From Gimesia alba (GTDB taxonomy: Bacteria; Planctomycetota; Planctomycetia; Planctomycetales; Planctomycetaceae), in NCBI RefSeq assembly GCF_007744675.1, contig NZ_CP036269.1:1193501-1257500 (forward strand): DNA of 64,000 nucleotides. The letters run 5' to 3'. This document shows, piece after piece, positions 33,127-42,383 of the stretch; the first letter of the stretch is position 1, and each line of letters begins with the position of its first letter. A program made the position numbers and the translations under genes. The notes below the pieces were generated by a model, which saw only the letters and a list, made by a program, of their open reading frames with translations, searched no databases and was not told the origin of the DNA.

Positions 33127-35289
33127 ATGTTCAAGCAGAACTGCCACGGATCGGCAATTCGATTATTAAAGAAGCATCGTTTTCGCAATGCGATTCAGCT
33201 GATCGCGATTGTGATAACGGGTTCACTTTCGATGGCGCAGGCCCAGGGGCCTTCTATGCTGCAGTTGCCAGCTCCTGCTGCTCAAGGAGACTCACGGTAC
33301 GCTCCCGATCCGATACAAGTGCCTCCAAGCGATTCCAGACAATACCAACAGAGCCAGCAGGTACAACAGATTCCACAGGGAATGATCCCGATCCAGAACG
33401 TACAACACCAGACACGTGGTCCACGGGTACAGATGGTGCAGGATACGGGACGCATTACGAGAAAGCCACTCCCTACACAGATCCGTTCAACGCCGGGAAT
33501 TTTTGATGAAATGGAAATCATCATTCGCCGGAGTCAGTTGATCATCACGAATTCACGAATCCGTCGGTATGCGATTGCCGATCCTTCGATCATCGAATTT
33601 GTCACCTACTCGCCGACTGAAGTTTCGATCGTCGGCTTGCAGCTGGGGACGACGACTTTAACACTCTGGTTTGAAGGGGATGATACCCCGATTACGTACC
33701 TGGTTCATACCATTCAGGATCCGAGTCTGGAAGGCCAGCGACGGATTGATTACGGCAAGCTGGAACGCAAGATTGCGGTTCTGTTTCCGAACAGTAAAGT
33801 CTACCTGATTCCCCTGTCGCGAAAGATTATCGTAAAAGGGGAAGCTTCCGATGCAACCGAAGCAGCGAAGATCCTGTCGGTAATTCGCGGTGAAGTGATC
33901 AACTATGACGGGAACCTGGGGGGACCACAGCCTTATGCAACGGGGGTCGGCTATGGAGGGGCCGGGGTTGACTCGACGTATGCGGGGGTCAATTTCGATT
34001 ATGCCTCTTCTCTCATAGTAAATATGCTGGAAATTCCGGGCGAATTCCAGGTGATGATTCATGTGACGATTGCACAGATGAACCGCACGATGATGCGGCA
34101 GCTGGGTGTTGATTTAGCCGTGCTGTTTGACAACGGTCGTCAATTTATCGGTTCGACAATGGGGGGAGTGCCTTCCACTCTGACGGGTATTTTTGAAGCC
34201 GGTGAAGTGAATGTATTGATCAACGCGTTGGCGCAGAACGGTACTACGAAAATTATGGCGCGACCGACGTTAACGGTATTAAGTGGTCACTCGGCGAGTT
34301 TTCTTGCCGGTGGTGAATTTGCTGTACCGACAATTGTTGGTGTCGGGGGAGCCCAGGGGACGTCCACTACATTCCGTGGATTTGGTACCTCGATTGTTGT
34401 AACGCCGATTGTGATCGACAAAGATTTGATTCGAATGCGAATCGTTCCGGAATACAGTCAGATTAACGATTCCAACTCGGTTCAGGGGATTCCCGGTTTG
34501 AATTCCCGAAGAGCCCAGACCACAGTGGAACTGCGCGAAGGGCAGACGATTGTTCTGGCTGGTTTGTTTGGCAGCGATTCTTCTGTGGGTGTGACTCGGA
34601 TTCCCTGGCTGGGAGAAATTCCACTCGTGGGCAGTTATCTTTTCAGTTCAAAACAGTCGAGCCGGGGCGAATCCGAATTGTTGATTACCGTGACACCACA
34701 GCTGGTTCGACCGATGGAAGAAGATGAAGTGCCCCCTTATCCGGGACATGAAGTGACTATTCCGGGAGATAAAGAACTGTATAAGTATGCGATGACAGAA
34801 GGGGCTCCTGACAAAGAGGTTTATCAGTTGCAGCCTTATGGTCGTGAGGCAGGGCAAGGAGTTCCCGTCGGATATCGAATGTTCAATCCTGCACCTGCTT
34901 CGCCGTACTATCCGCCGATGAACACGGGAACGTTTCAGCAAGGCTCAACAACACAGCCGATTCCTCAACGAGGGAGTACCTTCCCGGCTCAGCCGAGACC
35001 AGTCCGACCACCAGGACCGATTCGTTCGAACCAGCATCAGCCATTACCTCCACCACCAGCACCGGGGGTCAGCGGGCCGCAAGCTCATTCAGCCGCGTAT
35101 CAGGAAAGTCTCTCGCAGCAACAGAATCAGCGTGGATTCACTCAAATGATCAAAGAGCGATTCCAGAACCGAACAACTGATAAAAATACCTGGGTACAAC
35201 CGGCTGGTTATGTGGATCCCCGGATGAGACGGGAATCTGCCGAGCCTCAGAAAAGTCGTTCAAAATTTCCCTGGAGCAGGTCAAAGTAG
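33127..35289 (+). CDS. CpaC/RcpA-like secretin
   Basis: The 720-residue protein has a signal peptide (LIAIVITGSLSMAQAQ), a Q/P-rich linker (about 45-115), a pilus-assembly N-terminal domain (EIIIRRSQLIITNSRIRRYA), a BON-like segment (KIIVKGEASDATEAAKILSV) and a secretin core. The core is seen as VLINALAQNGTTKIMARPTL, SFLAGGEFAVPT, and TTVELREGQTIVLAGLF near residue 460, ending LFSSKQSSRGESELLITVTP. A disordered P/Q-rich tail of about 190 residues follows, unusual for the family. Secretins form outer-membrane pores for pili or secretion, and this type belongs to Tad/Flp systems. ATG 33127 has GGGGAG upstream. Confidence 0.9.
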   Translation: MFKQNCHGSAIRLLKKHRFRNAIQLIAIVITGSLSMAQAQGPSMLQLPAPAAQGDSRYAPDPIQVPPSDSRQYQQSQQVQQIPQGMIPIQNVQHQTRGPRVQMVQDTGRITRKPLPTQIRSTPGIFDEMEIIIRRSQLIITNSRIRRYAIADPSIIEFVTYSPTEVSIVGLQLGTTTLTLWFEGDDTPITYLVHTIQDPSLEGQRRIDYGKLERKIAVLFPNSKVYLIPLSRKIIVKGEASDATEAAKILSVIRGEVINYDGNLGGPQPYATGVGYGGAGVDSTYAGVNFDYASSLIVNMLEIPGEFQVMIHVTIAQMNRTMMRQLGVDLAVLFDNGRQFIGSTMGGVPSTLTGIFEAGEVNVLINALAQNGTTKIMARPTLTVLSGHSASFLAGGEFAVPTIVGVGGAQGTSTTFRGFGTSIVVTPIVIDKDLIRMRIVPEYSQINDSNSVQGIPGLNSRRAQTTVELREGQTIVLAGLFGSDSSVGVTRIPWLGEIPLVGSYLFSSKQSSRGESELLITVTPQLVRPMEEDEVPPYPGHEVTIPGDKELYKYAMTEGAPDKEVYQLQPYGREAGQGVPVGYRMFNPAPASPYYPPMNTGTFQQGSTTQPIPQRGSTFPAQPRPVRPPGPIRSNQHQPLPPPPAPGVSGPQAHSAAYQESLSQQQNQRGFTQMIKERFQNRTTDKNTWVQPAGYVDPRMRRESAEPQKSRSKFPWSRSK

Positions 35290-35454
35290 TTAATTCCCAG
35301 AATGATGAATCCTTTTTTTCTGGCTGTGTGAAATCAGTCAGAACATCATGACTGGTTTTGAAACCAGATTCAATTTTGCTTGACTTTAAAAGTGAAGTTG
35401 GATGCTGGAGATCATAAATGCAAAAAAACGTCGTTAAAATAATTGAGGGACATG

Positions 35455-36084
35455 ATGGCCCGACTATCAATATTTCATAAAATGATTCTTTCCACTACCT
35501 GCATCGTGCTGGTTGCCGGCTGCTGCAGTTGGGGGGGAGGAAAGTGTGGAAAATGCCACTTTGGTGGTGGCGGAGGCAATTGGGGATTCCATAAACGTTC
35601 ATTTGCCATTCCAGAGGTCTATCCACTCGGCAGCGTGAATCGTGCGCATTATCACACGATGGAATCCAACGCGGAAGCCGTCGATTTCATTATCAACCGC
35701 AATGAATTTGTAGAGAACAGTGCCGAGTTAACGACCAATGGTAAAGATCATATTCTCGAAATTGGGGCACGAATGCGAAGCAATCCTTACCCTGTGATTG
35801 TGGAGCGGAGTGATAATAACTACGCGCCCGAGCTAGACGCGTATCGACGACAGTTGGTTGCCCGGATTTTAACCGACCTGGGAAACCAGGATGCTGATCA
35901 GCGAACGATTGTCTCTACACCATATGGTCGCTCTTTAAATTCACGCGAAGCCGAAATTGATTACTATCGTTTCATCTCAACACGCGGAGGAATCGGCGGG
36001 TTTGGAGGGGGCGGCGGCTTCGGCGGTGGTGGTGGAGGATTTGGTGGCGGTGGCTTCGGTGGGGGCGGTGGAGTTGGATTTTAA
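35455..36084 (+). CDS. OmpA-like lipoprotein with Gly-rich tail
   Basis: A lipoprotein signal ends in LVAGC with Cys23 as the lipid site (counting from ATG 35455). A Gly/Cys stretch (CSWGGGKCGKCHFGGGGG) follows. The middle has an OmpA-C-like shape (ELTTNGKDHILEIGARMRSN, then PVIVERSD and YRRQLVARILTDLG), although the usual peptidoglycan-binding pattern is degraded. The last 35 residues are almost only Gly and Phe. ATG 35455 is favoured because GAGGGA at 35445-35450 leaves only one base before 35452. It lies between the secretin and a TPR lipoprotein on the same strand. Confidence 0.65.
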   Translation: MARLSIFHKMILSTTCIVLVAGCCSWGGGKCGKCHFGGGGGNWGFHKRSFAIPEVYPLGSVNRAHYHTMESNAEAVDFIINRNEFVENSAELTTNGKDHILEIGARMRSNPYPVIVERSDNNYAPELDAYRRQLVARILTDLGNQDADQRTIVSTPYGRSLNSREAEIDYYRFISTRGGIGGFGGGGGFGGGGGGFGGGGFGGGGGVGF

Positions 36085-36555
36085 TTCCAGGTCTGTTCCT
36101 GTTGGTTAAAACGGAACTCAAATCTTCAAACGATCAAAAACGCCATACGAGCTTTGCTTTTATGGCGTTTTTAAATGCTTATTTGACAGTGGCTTAAGAA
36201 AAACACATCAGGCTCAATTCAACTGAAAACCTCTCGAAAATGCGAGTTGGTAATTAGTTTTCAGATTCGTATCGACATGATTTACGAAACGTCATAGAAT
36301 CCTCGCCTGAATCTCAAGTCTAATCATTTCTCTCAAAATTCCCCCTAAATCACAATTCCCATTTCCAGGCTATTCATTCAATCGAAGAAGCCTCTACACG
36401 GTCGATTCTGATCCAGGCAACGGTCAAGCGTTTGCGCTGTCTCTTCAGGAATCTTGCTGTTGTCGTTGCTTTAGATTAATGGCTTCGAAGTAATTATTGA
36501 ATCAAATAAAGCAGAGCAATCTGCTCTGTACTCGCTGAATCAAGGTTGATACCCG
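36085..36555. other. 471-base intergenic region
   Basis: A terminator lies at 36138-36172. The rest is AT-rich and featureless, with no supported gene. Confidence 0.5.
36138..36172 (+). terminator. Rho-independent terminator
   Basis: AAACGCCATA and TATGGCGTTT form a ten-pair stem with a T run. It lies 54 bases after the OmpA-like lipoprotein gene. Confidence 0.85.
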
Positions 36556-38856
36556 ATGAAAACTCGAATGTTTCAACATACTGTTTTGCTGACATTCTGT
36601 TGCATTTTAGTGTATGGATGCCAGTCTGCTCCTTTTTCTCGTCGCTTTTTGAAAAACGAGTCGCTCACTCAAAAATCGAGTGAGACGGAAGAAGAATCAG
36701 CGATCCAGAAAAATTTGCGAGAAGCGATGGCAGCGGAACGCGAAAAAGGGCGTTTGGAGAGACAGCAGAGAAACGCACAATCTGACTCCCCGGAGAGTCT
36801 GGCCGAGATTTCAACACAAGAGGAAATGCTAAAACGTCTGACTGCGAAAGTAGAATCTCAGGCATTGCCTTTGAGTTCTACCCAAAAACCGATTCAACAG
36901 CCGGAGATCGCGACAGATGAATCGAAGGTCCTGCGCGAATTGAACCTGGCATACGATGCTGACCGGGCAGGGAATCTTGAGAAAGCACAAGGGTATTATC
37001 AACGCGTGCTTTCTATGGATCCAGATAACTATGAAGCATTGCATCGTCTGGCGATTATTGAAGATAAAAAGCAGAATTTTCCTGCAGCCGAAGCCTATTA
37101 CCTGAGCGCACTCAAATTAGATCCGTCAAACTCTGATCTACTCAGCGATATAGGTTATTCTTACATGTTACAGGGACGTGATGATTACGGTGAACGGTAT
37201 TTGCAGGAGGCACTGAAATATCAACCCGGTCATGTCCGCTCGCTTGATCACCTTGGCTGGTTCTACGGACGTACCGGACAATACGACCAGGCACTGGCTC
37301 TGTTTCGAATGACAGGCAGCGAAGCACAGGCACAACTGAAGTTTGCACAACTGTTTCCAGGTGTGGATCCGAATCAACCAACAGTACAGCCAGGCGTAGC
37401 ACCGCAGCAAGTGCAGCAGCAGGTACCGAATCAAAATCCGGTTCAGATGGTTGCTCCCGACAACTCGGTTCCCCGGATTCAGCCGGTAGGGCAGGTTCAG
37501 ACTGAATATCAACAGCCGGTTCAATACGCTGCAACTGGGAATCCTCATGCTGCAACAGAGCCAGTAATGAATCAAGCCAGCAATAATCCCACGTTGCAGA
37601 TTGCAGAAATGATGAAGCGCGAACGGGAAAAAGCAATCCAGGCACGGAGTGCAGCACAACAGCTGCCAGCGATTAACCCGAATCAGGCGCTGGCAGGTCA
37701 GTATGACAGTGCACCGATGCCGGTCAACAATTATCAAAATTCACAACCAATGATGCCCGCTCCTTCGGAACCAAGTCCGCCCGCCGCTGTTCCTGTAGCG
37801 GGATCAACTCAGATTCAGGCCTGGCCTCCTGTTGGTGATCCGGGGATCGCCCAGGCTGTGCAGGCATCAAACTATTGGGCATTGAAAGAACAGCAGCAAC
37901 AGAATCAATACCAACAACAGCAACTGAATCAAAATCAGAATCAGCGACAATTACATCAGGCCCCTGTCAGACAGCTTCAAAACCAACCTTATCAAAATCC
38001 CATTGCACAGGGGGTACGTCCGCAGCAACCAGTGCAGAATCAGAATCTGCCTCACGGGGGGCAGCAAATGAGAGTCCAGCAAATTCCACAGCAAAATATG
38101 CCTGCGAATGTTCCTCGGGCGGGACAACCTTTATATGGAAATCAGTATCATGTCCCGGGACAGTTTCCTGGTTACCAGATTAATGCGACACAGTCTCCCG
38201 CGCAGCAGGGACAACCTGCTTCGGGAAATATCCAGCAACAAAGCGATCAGGAGTTGATTCGGGAAGCAGCACGGACGGGTATGAACCTGGGACCCGGTCA
38301 GATGTTTCCTGTTGCCGAGGGGAGCCCGAACCAATCGAATGGTTCCCCGTTAATGAGTGCTCAGATGAATGCAGGAACGATTCTACCTGCATCCGCGCAG
38401 GTACCGTCACAAAATGTATTTCGACCCGGCGGCCAGAATATCCAACAGGCTCAGGTTGGACAGCCGGTTTATCAGCAGCAGTCAAATAGCGGGATCAGGC
38501 AGGCAGGATATGAGTATTCCAATCAAGCCTCTCCGCAAGGGGCTGTGATGAATGCGTCTTTGCAGTACCAGGGTGTTCAACAAGTTCCGTCCACACTACC
38601 TCCGTCTGCCTTGTATTCGAGTAACCCCGCCGTTGCGCCAGCCAATGTGCGGACAATGGAATCGGATCAAAACCAGGGGCTTCAGCAAAATGGCTATCCT
38701 AAAGGGATGAATCCAGTGCAGAATCAGAACCGGGCATTGATGAACCAGAATGCGACTCCGCAATCATCGTCACCCTTTCAGTGGGGGGCAGACCAGCCGG
38801 CAACGCAACAGCCTGCTTCACGTTATCACTTTCCCACACGCCAGGGGCAGTATTGA
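36556..38856 (+). CDS. TPR lipoprotein with long Q-rich tail
   Basis: The 766-residue protein begins with a lipoprotein signal ending LVYGC (Cys22). A charged coiled-coil-like part follows (about 35-90), then three to four TPR repeats (about 124-245): NLAYDADRAGNLEKAQGYYQ, YEALHRLAIIEDKKQNFPAA, LLSDIGYSYMLQGRDDYGER, SLDHLGWFYGRTGQYDQALA. The last 490 residues are Gln/Pro/Asn-rich low-complexity sequence. In Tad loci the TPR lipoprotein TadD helps assemble the secretin pore, and this gene next to a CpaC-like secretin would fit that job. ATG 36556. Confidence 0.8.
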   Translation: MKTRMFQHTVLLTFCCILVYGCQSAPFSRRFLKNESLTQKSSETEEESAIQKNLREAMAAEREKGRLERQQRNAQSDSPESLAEISTQEEMLKRLTAKVESQALPLSSTQKPIQQPEIATDESKVLRELNLAYDADRAGNLEKAQGYYQRVLSMDPDNYEALHRLAIIEDKKQNFPAAEAYYLSALKLDPSNSDLLSDIGYSYMLQGRDDYGERYLQEALKYQPGHVRSLDHLGWFYGRTGQYDQALALFRMTGSEAQAQLKFAQLFPGVDPNQPTVQPGVAPQQVQQQVPNQNPVQMVAPDNSVPRIQPVGQVQTEYQQPVQYAATGNPHAATEPVMNQASNNPTLQIAEMMKREREKAIQARSAAQQLPAINPNQALAGQYDSAPMPVNNYQNSQPMMPAPSEPSPPAAVPVAGSTQIQAWPPVGDPGIAQAVQASNYWALKEQQQQNQYQQQQLNQNQNQRQLHQAPVRQLQNQPYQNPIAQGVRPQQPVQNQNLPHGGQQMRVQQIPQQNMPANVPRAGQPLYGNQYHVPGQFPGYQINATQSPAQQGQPASGNIQQQSDQELIREAARTGMNLGPGQMFPVAEGSPNQSNGSPLMSAQMNAGTILPASAQVPSQNVFRPGGQNIQQAQVGQPVYQQQSNSGIRQAGYEYSNQASPQGAVMNASLQYQGVQQVPSTLPPSALYSSNPAVAPANVRTMESDQNQGLQQNGYPKGMNPVQNQNRALMNQNATPQSSSPFQWGADQPATQQPASRYHFPTRQGQY

Positions 38857-38881
38857 TCTCGGTGAGTTCTGATTTCGTGCG

Positions 38882-40402
38882 TTAACTGGCCAGGAGCTGT
38901 TGCTCCAGCGATTCGAGAATTTCTTCCGTCGGCCATTCCTGGAGTGCGACCTGGATGGACGAATGATTCTCGAGCCATTTACGGACCTGTTTTTCAGCGA
39001 ACATGACTGTACTGTGATTGCGTCCGCCAAAGAAGTCGCCGATTTCACTATAAGCGGCTTGAGTCAGTTTTCGGGCTAGAAACATGGCCAACATACGGGG
39101 CTGGCTGATATTTCTCGCTCTACGAGATGATTTCAGATCGGCCTCGGAGACTCCAAATGTGTTGCAGACAATTTGCTTGATATCATCCAGTTTGATAATC
39201 CGGATGCAATCGCGTTCGAGGTCTGCCAGAATCTGACGCGCCATCGATGTAGTAATTTTCTGATTTGTCATTACCTGATAGGTTTGCAAGCAGTTGATGG
39301 CGCCTTCCAGTTCCCTCACATTATTCGTAAAACGCCTGGCAACATATTCCAATGCGCCCTCGGTAATACGGGTTTTTAATTTCAAGGCGCGTTGACGGGC
39401 AATTTCGAGCCGCAATTCGGTTTCCGGCGATTCCATGCGGCAAACTAAGCCTGACAGAAATCGTGTGGTTAGTTCCTCACTCATTTTGGTTAACAGACGG
39501 GGATGCCTGTCAGACGAGAAAACCAGCTGCCGACCATGGCTTTCCAGGTGTTTGATCGTATGCAGCAGTTCTTCCTGAAACATGCGCTTGGATTCAAAGA
39601 AGTCGATGTCATCAATGATCAGGACATCGACATTTCGGAATCGCTGGCGAAAACCGGGCAGCGATCGTTCCTGCAAAGCTTTTGAGAAATAGTTTCCGAA
39701 TGATTCAGCCGTGAGAAAAACAACCTGCAGAGATGGGTATTGCTGTCTGACCTTGCGGTAGAATCCTTCCAGCAGGTGCGTCTTGCCGACTCCCACACCG
39801 CCGTGAATGAATAATGGGTTGTACAGAGCCCCTGGTTGATCGCTGGCCTGCTGGGTTGCCATGAACGCCAGTTGATTGGACTTTCCGGTGACAAACGAAC
39901 TGAGATCGGAAAAGCGTCTGCCTTTATAAGGAGCCTGCTTGCGCGATTGATTCTGCTCAAGCCGTTCGCGTTCTGGTTTCGGTTCCGTTGTCGACGTTGT
40001 TGAACCCGTTGAATGATCTGCGTCGGTCTCAGCCAATTCGTTTTTTGCAGAATTGTTGTTTTCCTGACCGGCCAGCTCGGGATTGACTTCAAAGCGGTAT
40101 TCAGCCGCAGAGCCGATGCAGGCGACAGCGGTCGCGTAAATGGGTGAGGAAAATTTTTTCTGCATCCAAGTCAATAAAAACGGGCTGGCGACTCCTACGA
40201 CAAGGAAGTTCCCATCCAATTTGAGACTGACTTTTCCAGCAAACCAGTTCTGAAAGCTACGTTCACCGACCTGCTGCGCGAGCAATTGATAGATTGATTG
40301 CGCATTGGATTCAGTTGTCGCAGGCCCCAGCTTGGCTTCCGTTGGTCGCTTTGTTGACGAAACACAAAGCGTACCCTCCACTGCCAAAGACGTGGGTTGC
40401 AT
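38882..40402 (-). CDS. dnaA: chromosomal replication initiator DnaA, divergent
   Basis: The 506-residue protein has all DnaA domains: N-terminal domain I, an acidic/Ser linker, AAA+ domain with Walker A GGVGVGKTHL and Walker B VLIIDDIDFF, and a domain IV with AMFLARKLTQAAYSEIGDFF and GGRNHSTV. Two well-kept sites differ. Box VII, normally DRLxSRF, is EELTTRF, so the box VII Arg is Glu while the following Arg finger is kept. The DNA-reading GRDHTTV is GRNHSTV. ATG 40402 follows a strong GGGGGGAGGG site. dnaN is not adjacent; the upstream neighbour is a GNAT gene and the downstream end faces the TPR gene. It acts at the origin. Confidence 0.93.
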   Translation of the reverse strand: MQPTSLAVEGTLCVSSTKRPTEAKLGPATTESNAQSIYQLLAQQVGERSFQNWFAGKVSLKLDGNFLVVGVASPFLLTWMQKKFSSPIYATAVACIGSAAEYRFEVNPELAGQENNNSAKNELAETDADHSTGSTTSTTEPKPERERLEQNQSRKQAPYKGRRFSDLSSFVTGKSNQLAFMATQQASDQPGALYNPLFIHGGVGVGKTHLLEGFYRKVRQQYPSLQVVFLTAESFGNYFSKALQERSLPGFRQRFRNVDVLIIDDIDFFESKRMFQEELLHTIKHLESHGRQLVFSSDRHPRLLTKMSEELTTRFLSGLVCRMESPETELRLEIARQRALKLKTRITEGALEYVARRFTNNVRELEGAINCLQTYQVMTNQKITTSMARQILADLERDCIRIIKLDDIKQIVCNTFGVSEADLKSSRRARNISQPRMLAMFLARKLTQAAYSEIGDFFGGRNHSTVMFAEKQVRKWLENHSSIQVALQEWPTEEILESLEQQLLAS

Positions 40403-40750
40403 CTTGCACCCTCCCCCCGCGCGCAAAATTTCCACCCATAATACAGGAAAAAGCGAAATCCTGCTTTTTCAGTATCGATCATGGTTGTGAGGTATATTTG
40501 GAAATGATGCGCTAAAAAGCTCCATTGATAACAGCGCCGAAAAGATCTCAGGCAATTGTCTTAGGCGACGCTGCGTTTACTCATTCAGTGATTCCGATAC
40601 TAGCTTGAATTGGCAAAGAGTCAAACAGAAACGGAGAGGAATTTTTTCAGAATTTTGAGACCGAAATCAAAAGCCGTTTTACCAGCAGAAAATCACAAAT
40701 TTGGCGAAAAATTATTTTATCAGGCAGAACAAGCTCTTGTTCAAAACATG
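40403..40750. other. dnaA upstream region
   Basis: These 348 bases hold the dnaA promoter region. I searched for TTATCCACA-type DnaA boxes and found none with fewer than two mismatches, so no origin is claimed. The stretch is AT-rich after 40640. Confidence 0.4.
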
Positions 40751-41686
40751 TTAATTAATATCTGATTTTTTTTCAGGGAATTGCGAACGTAATCGTGCGT
40801 GGACGCTTAATGTGTTTTGTCTGACAAATCCCAAATCTTCGTAAATCTTTATCGCATACGAATTTTTGTGATCAACGGCGAGGATGACGCCAGACTGGTT
40901 TTGTGCCTGTGCCTGTTGTAGTCCGTGACGAATAAAGGCACTTCCATAGCCGTGTCCCCTCTGTTCGGGAGCGACTCCCATATAGACCACTTCCCAGACA
41001 TTGTCGGACCGGTGTTCAGATAACAGGAGCACTCCTAAATCAATTCCCTCCCGCTGAAACAAGTACCAGTGTTGCTGGTCGGAGTCACCAGAGCTGCGAT
41101 GTGATTCTAAGGATTCTTCAGCGGTTCGAATGTCATTCAGTACTGGACAGTCATGTGAAGCCTGATGGGTCAGGTCCAGAAGATCCAGAAATCTCTGGCG
41201 GTTTTGCTGTTCATCATATTGTACCCACTCAAGCGGTTCCGTTTCCTTTGAGTCGGATTGACTGATTTGAGACAGTGGATGCCTCATAAACAGCAGGTCA
41301 GTCAGGTGAGGAAAGCCATTCCGAGTCAGTATTTTTCGCTGATTGAGTTGTCCCGGGTCGATCAACGATTGACCGATACTAACCTCGGAACGCTCAATGC
41401 GTGTGCTCATCTCCTGTAAAATAGCGTCGGCACAATCATGGTCTCTGGTAAAGGGAGGCCAAAAGAAGGCGGTCGAGGTATCTGTAAAGACCAGTACGCC
41501 TGCGCCAATCAGCGTTCCGCCCTCTCTGGCAATCAGAATCTGGTGCTGGTCTTTTTTTCCGCCGTGAATCGATTCCAGAAATTCCTGGATTTGTGTCTCT
41601 CGCTCTGCTTCTGATGAATCCGCAAAGATAAACGCAGACGCTTCAGACTGTTCGTCAGTGGTGGCGAGAGAGACGGTGATAGACAT
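40751..41686 (-). CDS. GNAT-family N-acetyltransferase
   Basis: The C-terminal half is a full GNAT fold with the acetyl-CoA pyrophosphate loop in YMGVAPEQRGHGYGSAFI (Q/R-x-x-G-x-G/A) and NSYAIKIYEDLGF. The N-terminal half looks like a degenerate second GNAT domain (REGGTLIGAGVLVFTDTSTA), as in tandem mycothiol-synthase-like proteins. The protein has 311 residues. The substrate is unknown. ATG 41686. It lies after a terminator that isolates it from the anti-sigma gene upstream. Confidence 0.8.
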   Translation of the reverse strand: MSITVSLATTDEQSEASAFIFADSSEAERETQIQEFLESIHGGKKDQHQILIAREGGTLIGAGVLVFTDTSTAFFWPPFTRDHDCADAILQEMSTRIERSEVSIGQSLIDPGQLNQRKILTRNGFPHLTDLLFMRHPLSQISQSDSKETEPLEWVQYDEQQNRQRFLDLLDLTHQASHDCPVLNDIRTAEESLESHRSSGDSDQQHWYLFQREGIDLGVLLLSEHRSDNVWEVVYMGVAPEQRGHGYGSAFIRHGLQQAQAQNQSGVILAVDHKNSYAIKIYEDLGFVRQNTLSVHARLRSQFPEKKSDIN

Positions 41687-41764
41687 TGTCAGATTTCATT
41701 TATCGGGAGCAGAGGAATTACAACAGCATATAACTCAAACTGATTACAGCAGTATCATAAAAAA

Positions 41765-41788
41765 AAGGCTGGTCGGTTGACCAGCCTT
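41765..41788 (-). terminator. terminator of the sigma/anti-sigma operon
   Basis: AAGGCTGGTC-ggtt-GACCAGCCTT is a perfect ten-pair stem, and on the minus strand a T run follows it. It lies 23 bases after the anti-sigma gene stop. Confidence 0.9.
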
Positions 41789-41810
41789 AGTTTGGAAAGG
41801 AGAGGAGTTC

Positions 41811-42377
41811 TTAAAATTTAACGGAGTGTAAATTATAGGAATTTGTCACATCGTGTCTTAATCGAGGTAAATTGTAGCCATAGGGATTGCTATTTGTTTT
41901 CAGTAATCCCTCGGGAGATCCCCACTGACGATCCGCAGCATTCTGCAGGTCATTATCGACAGGATTCAGGTTCTGAAAACCCAATAGGCCCACCGGATGA
42001 GGCGAACCCGTTACCGGATCAAATGTCGGTTGCTCTGTTTGTGGTGAATTTGTCACCAGAAGCAGTGCCAGACAGCAGGCAACCGTTGTCAGTGTTGGTA
42101 GGAGAAAATTGAACTGCGTCGGACGATTTCTCCGGCGACGTGCTGCAATTTTGGCAGAAACCTGAGGCCAGACGCTATCCTGTAATGAAGGCACAGGAGC
42201 ACTGTCGAACTGTTTCTGAAGTGCTTCATAGCTTTTTTGCAGTTCCTCATATTGGGAACGACACTGTTCACAGTTTTTGAGTTGCTTTTCCAAGAGATCC
42301 AGCTCGGCGCCGGACAAGTCGTTACCGACGGCCAGAGCGACTCTTGACTTTAAACCATTGCATTGCGTGCAGTACAT
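41811..42377 (-). CDS. anti-sigma factor-like membrane protein
   Basis: The 188-residue protein starts with two CxxC pairs (CTQC at 3-6, CEQC near 36-39), a zinc-finger-like anti-sigma domain with a helical stretch between. A membrane helix follows (LLPTLTTVACCLALLLVT, about 90-108), and then a periplasmic tail of about 75 residues rich in Asn/Pro. It begins six bases after the stop of the ECF sigma gene, the usual order of sigma then anti-sigma. It would hold the sigma factor at the membrane. The classic HxxxCxxC motif is not exact, so this is judged by context as well. Confidence 0.75.
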   Translation of the reverse strand: MYCTQCNGLKSRVALAVGNDLSGAELDLLEKQLKNCEQCRSQYEELQKSYEALQKQFDSAPVPSLQDSVWPQVSAKIAARRRRNRPTQFNFLLPTLTTVACCLALLLVTNSPQTEQPTFDPVTGSPHPVGLLGFQNLNPVDNDLQNAADRQWGSPEGLLKTNSNPYGYNLPRLRHDVTNSYNLHSVKF

Positions 42378-42383
42378 GTCTTT

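Noticed and set aside
35990..36075. A G-rich tandem repeat as a separate DNA element
   Set aside because: It is the coding sequence for the Gly/Phe tail of the OmpA-like lipoprotein, in frame to its stop.
37142..37737. Minus-strand frames of 171 and 189 codons
   Set aside because: They are antisense to the repetitive Q-rich tail of the TPR lipoprotein; their length comes from the repeats.
40403..40750. A replication origin next to dnaA
   Set aside because: No DnaA-box-like 9-mer cluster could be found by eye, and the usual neighbour dnaN is absent.
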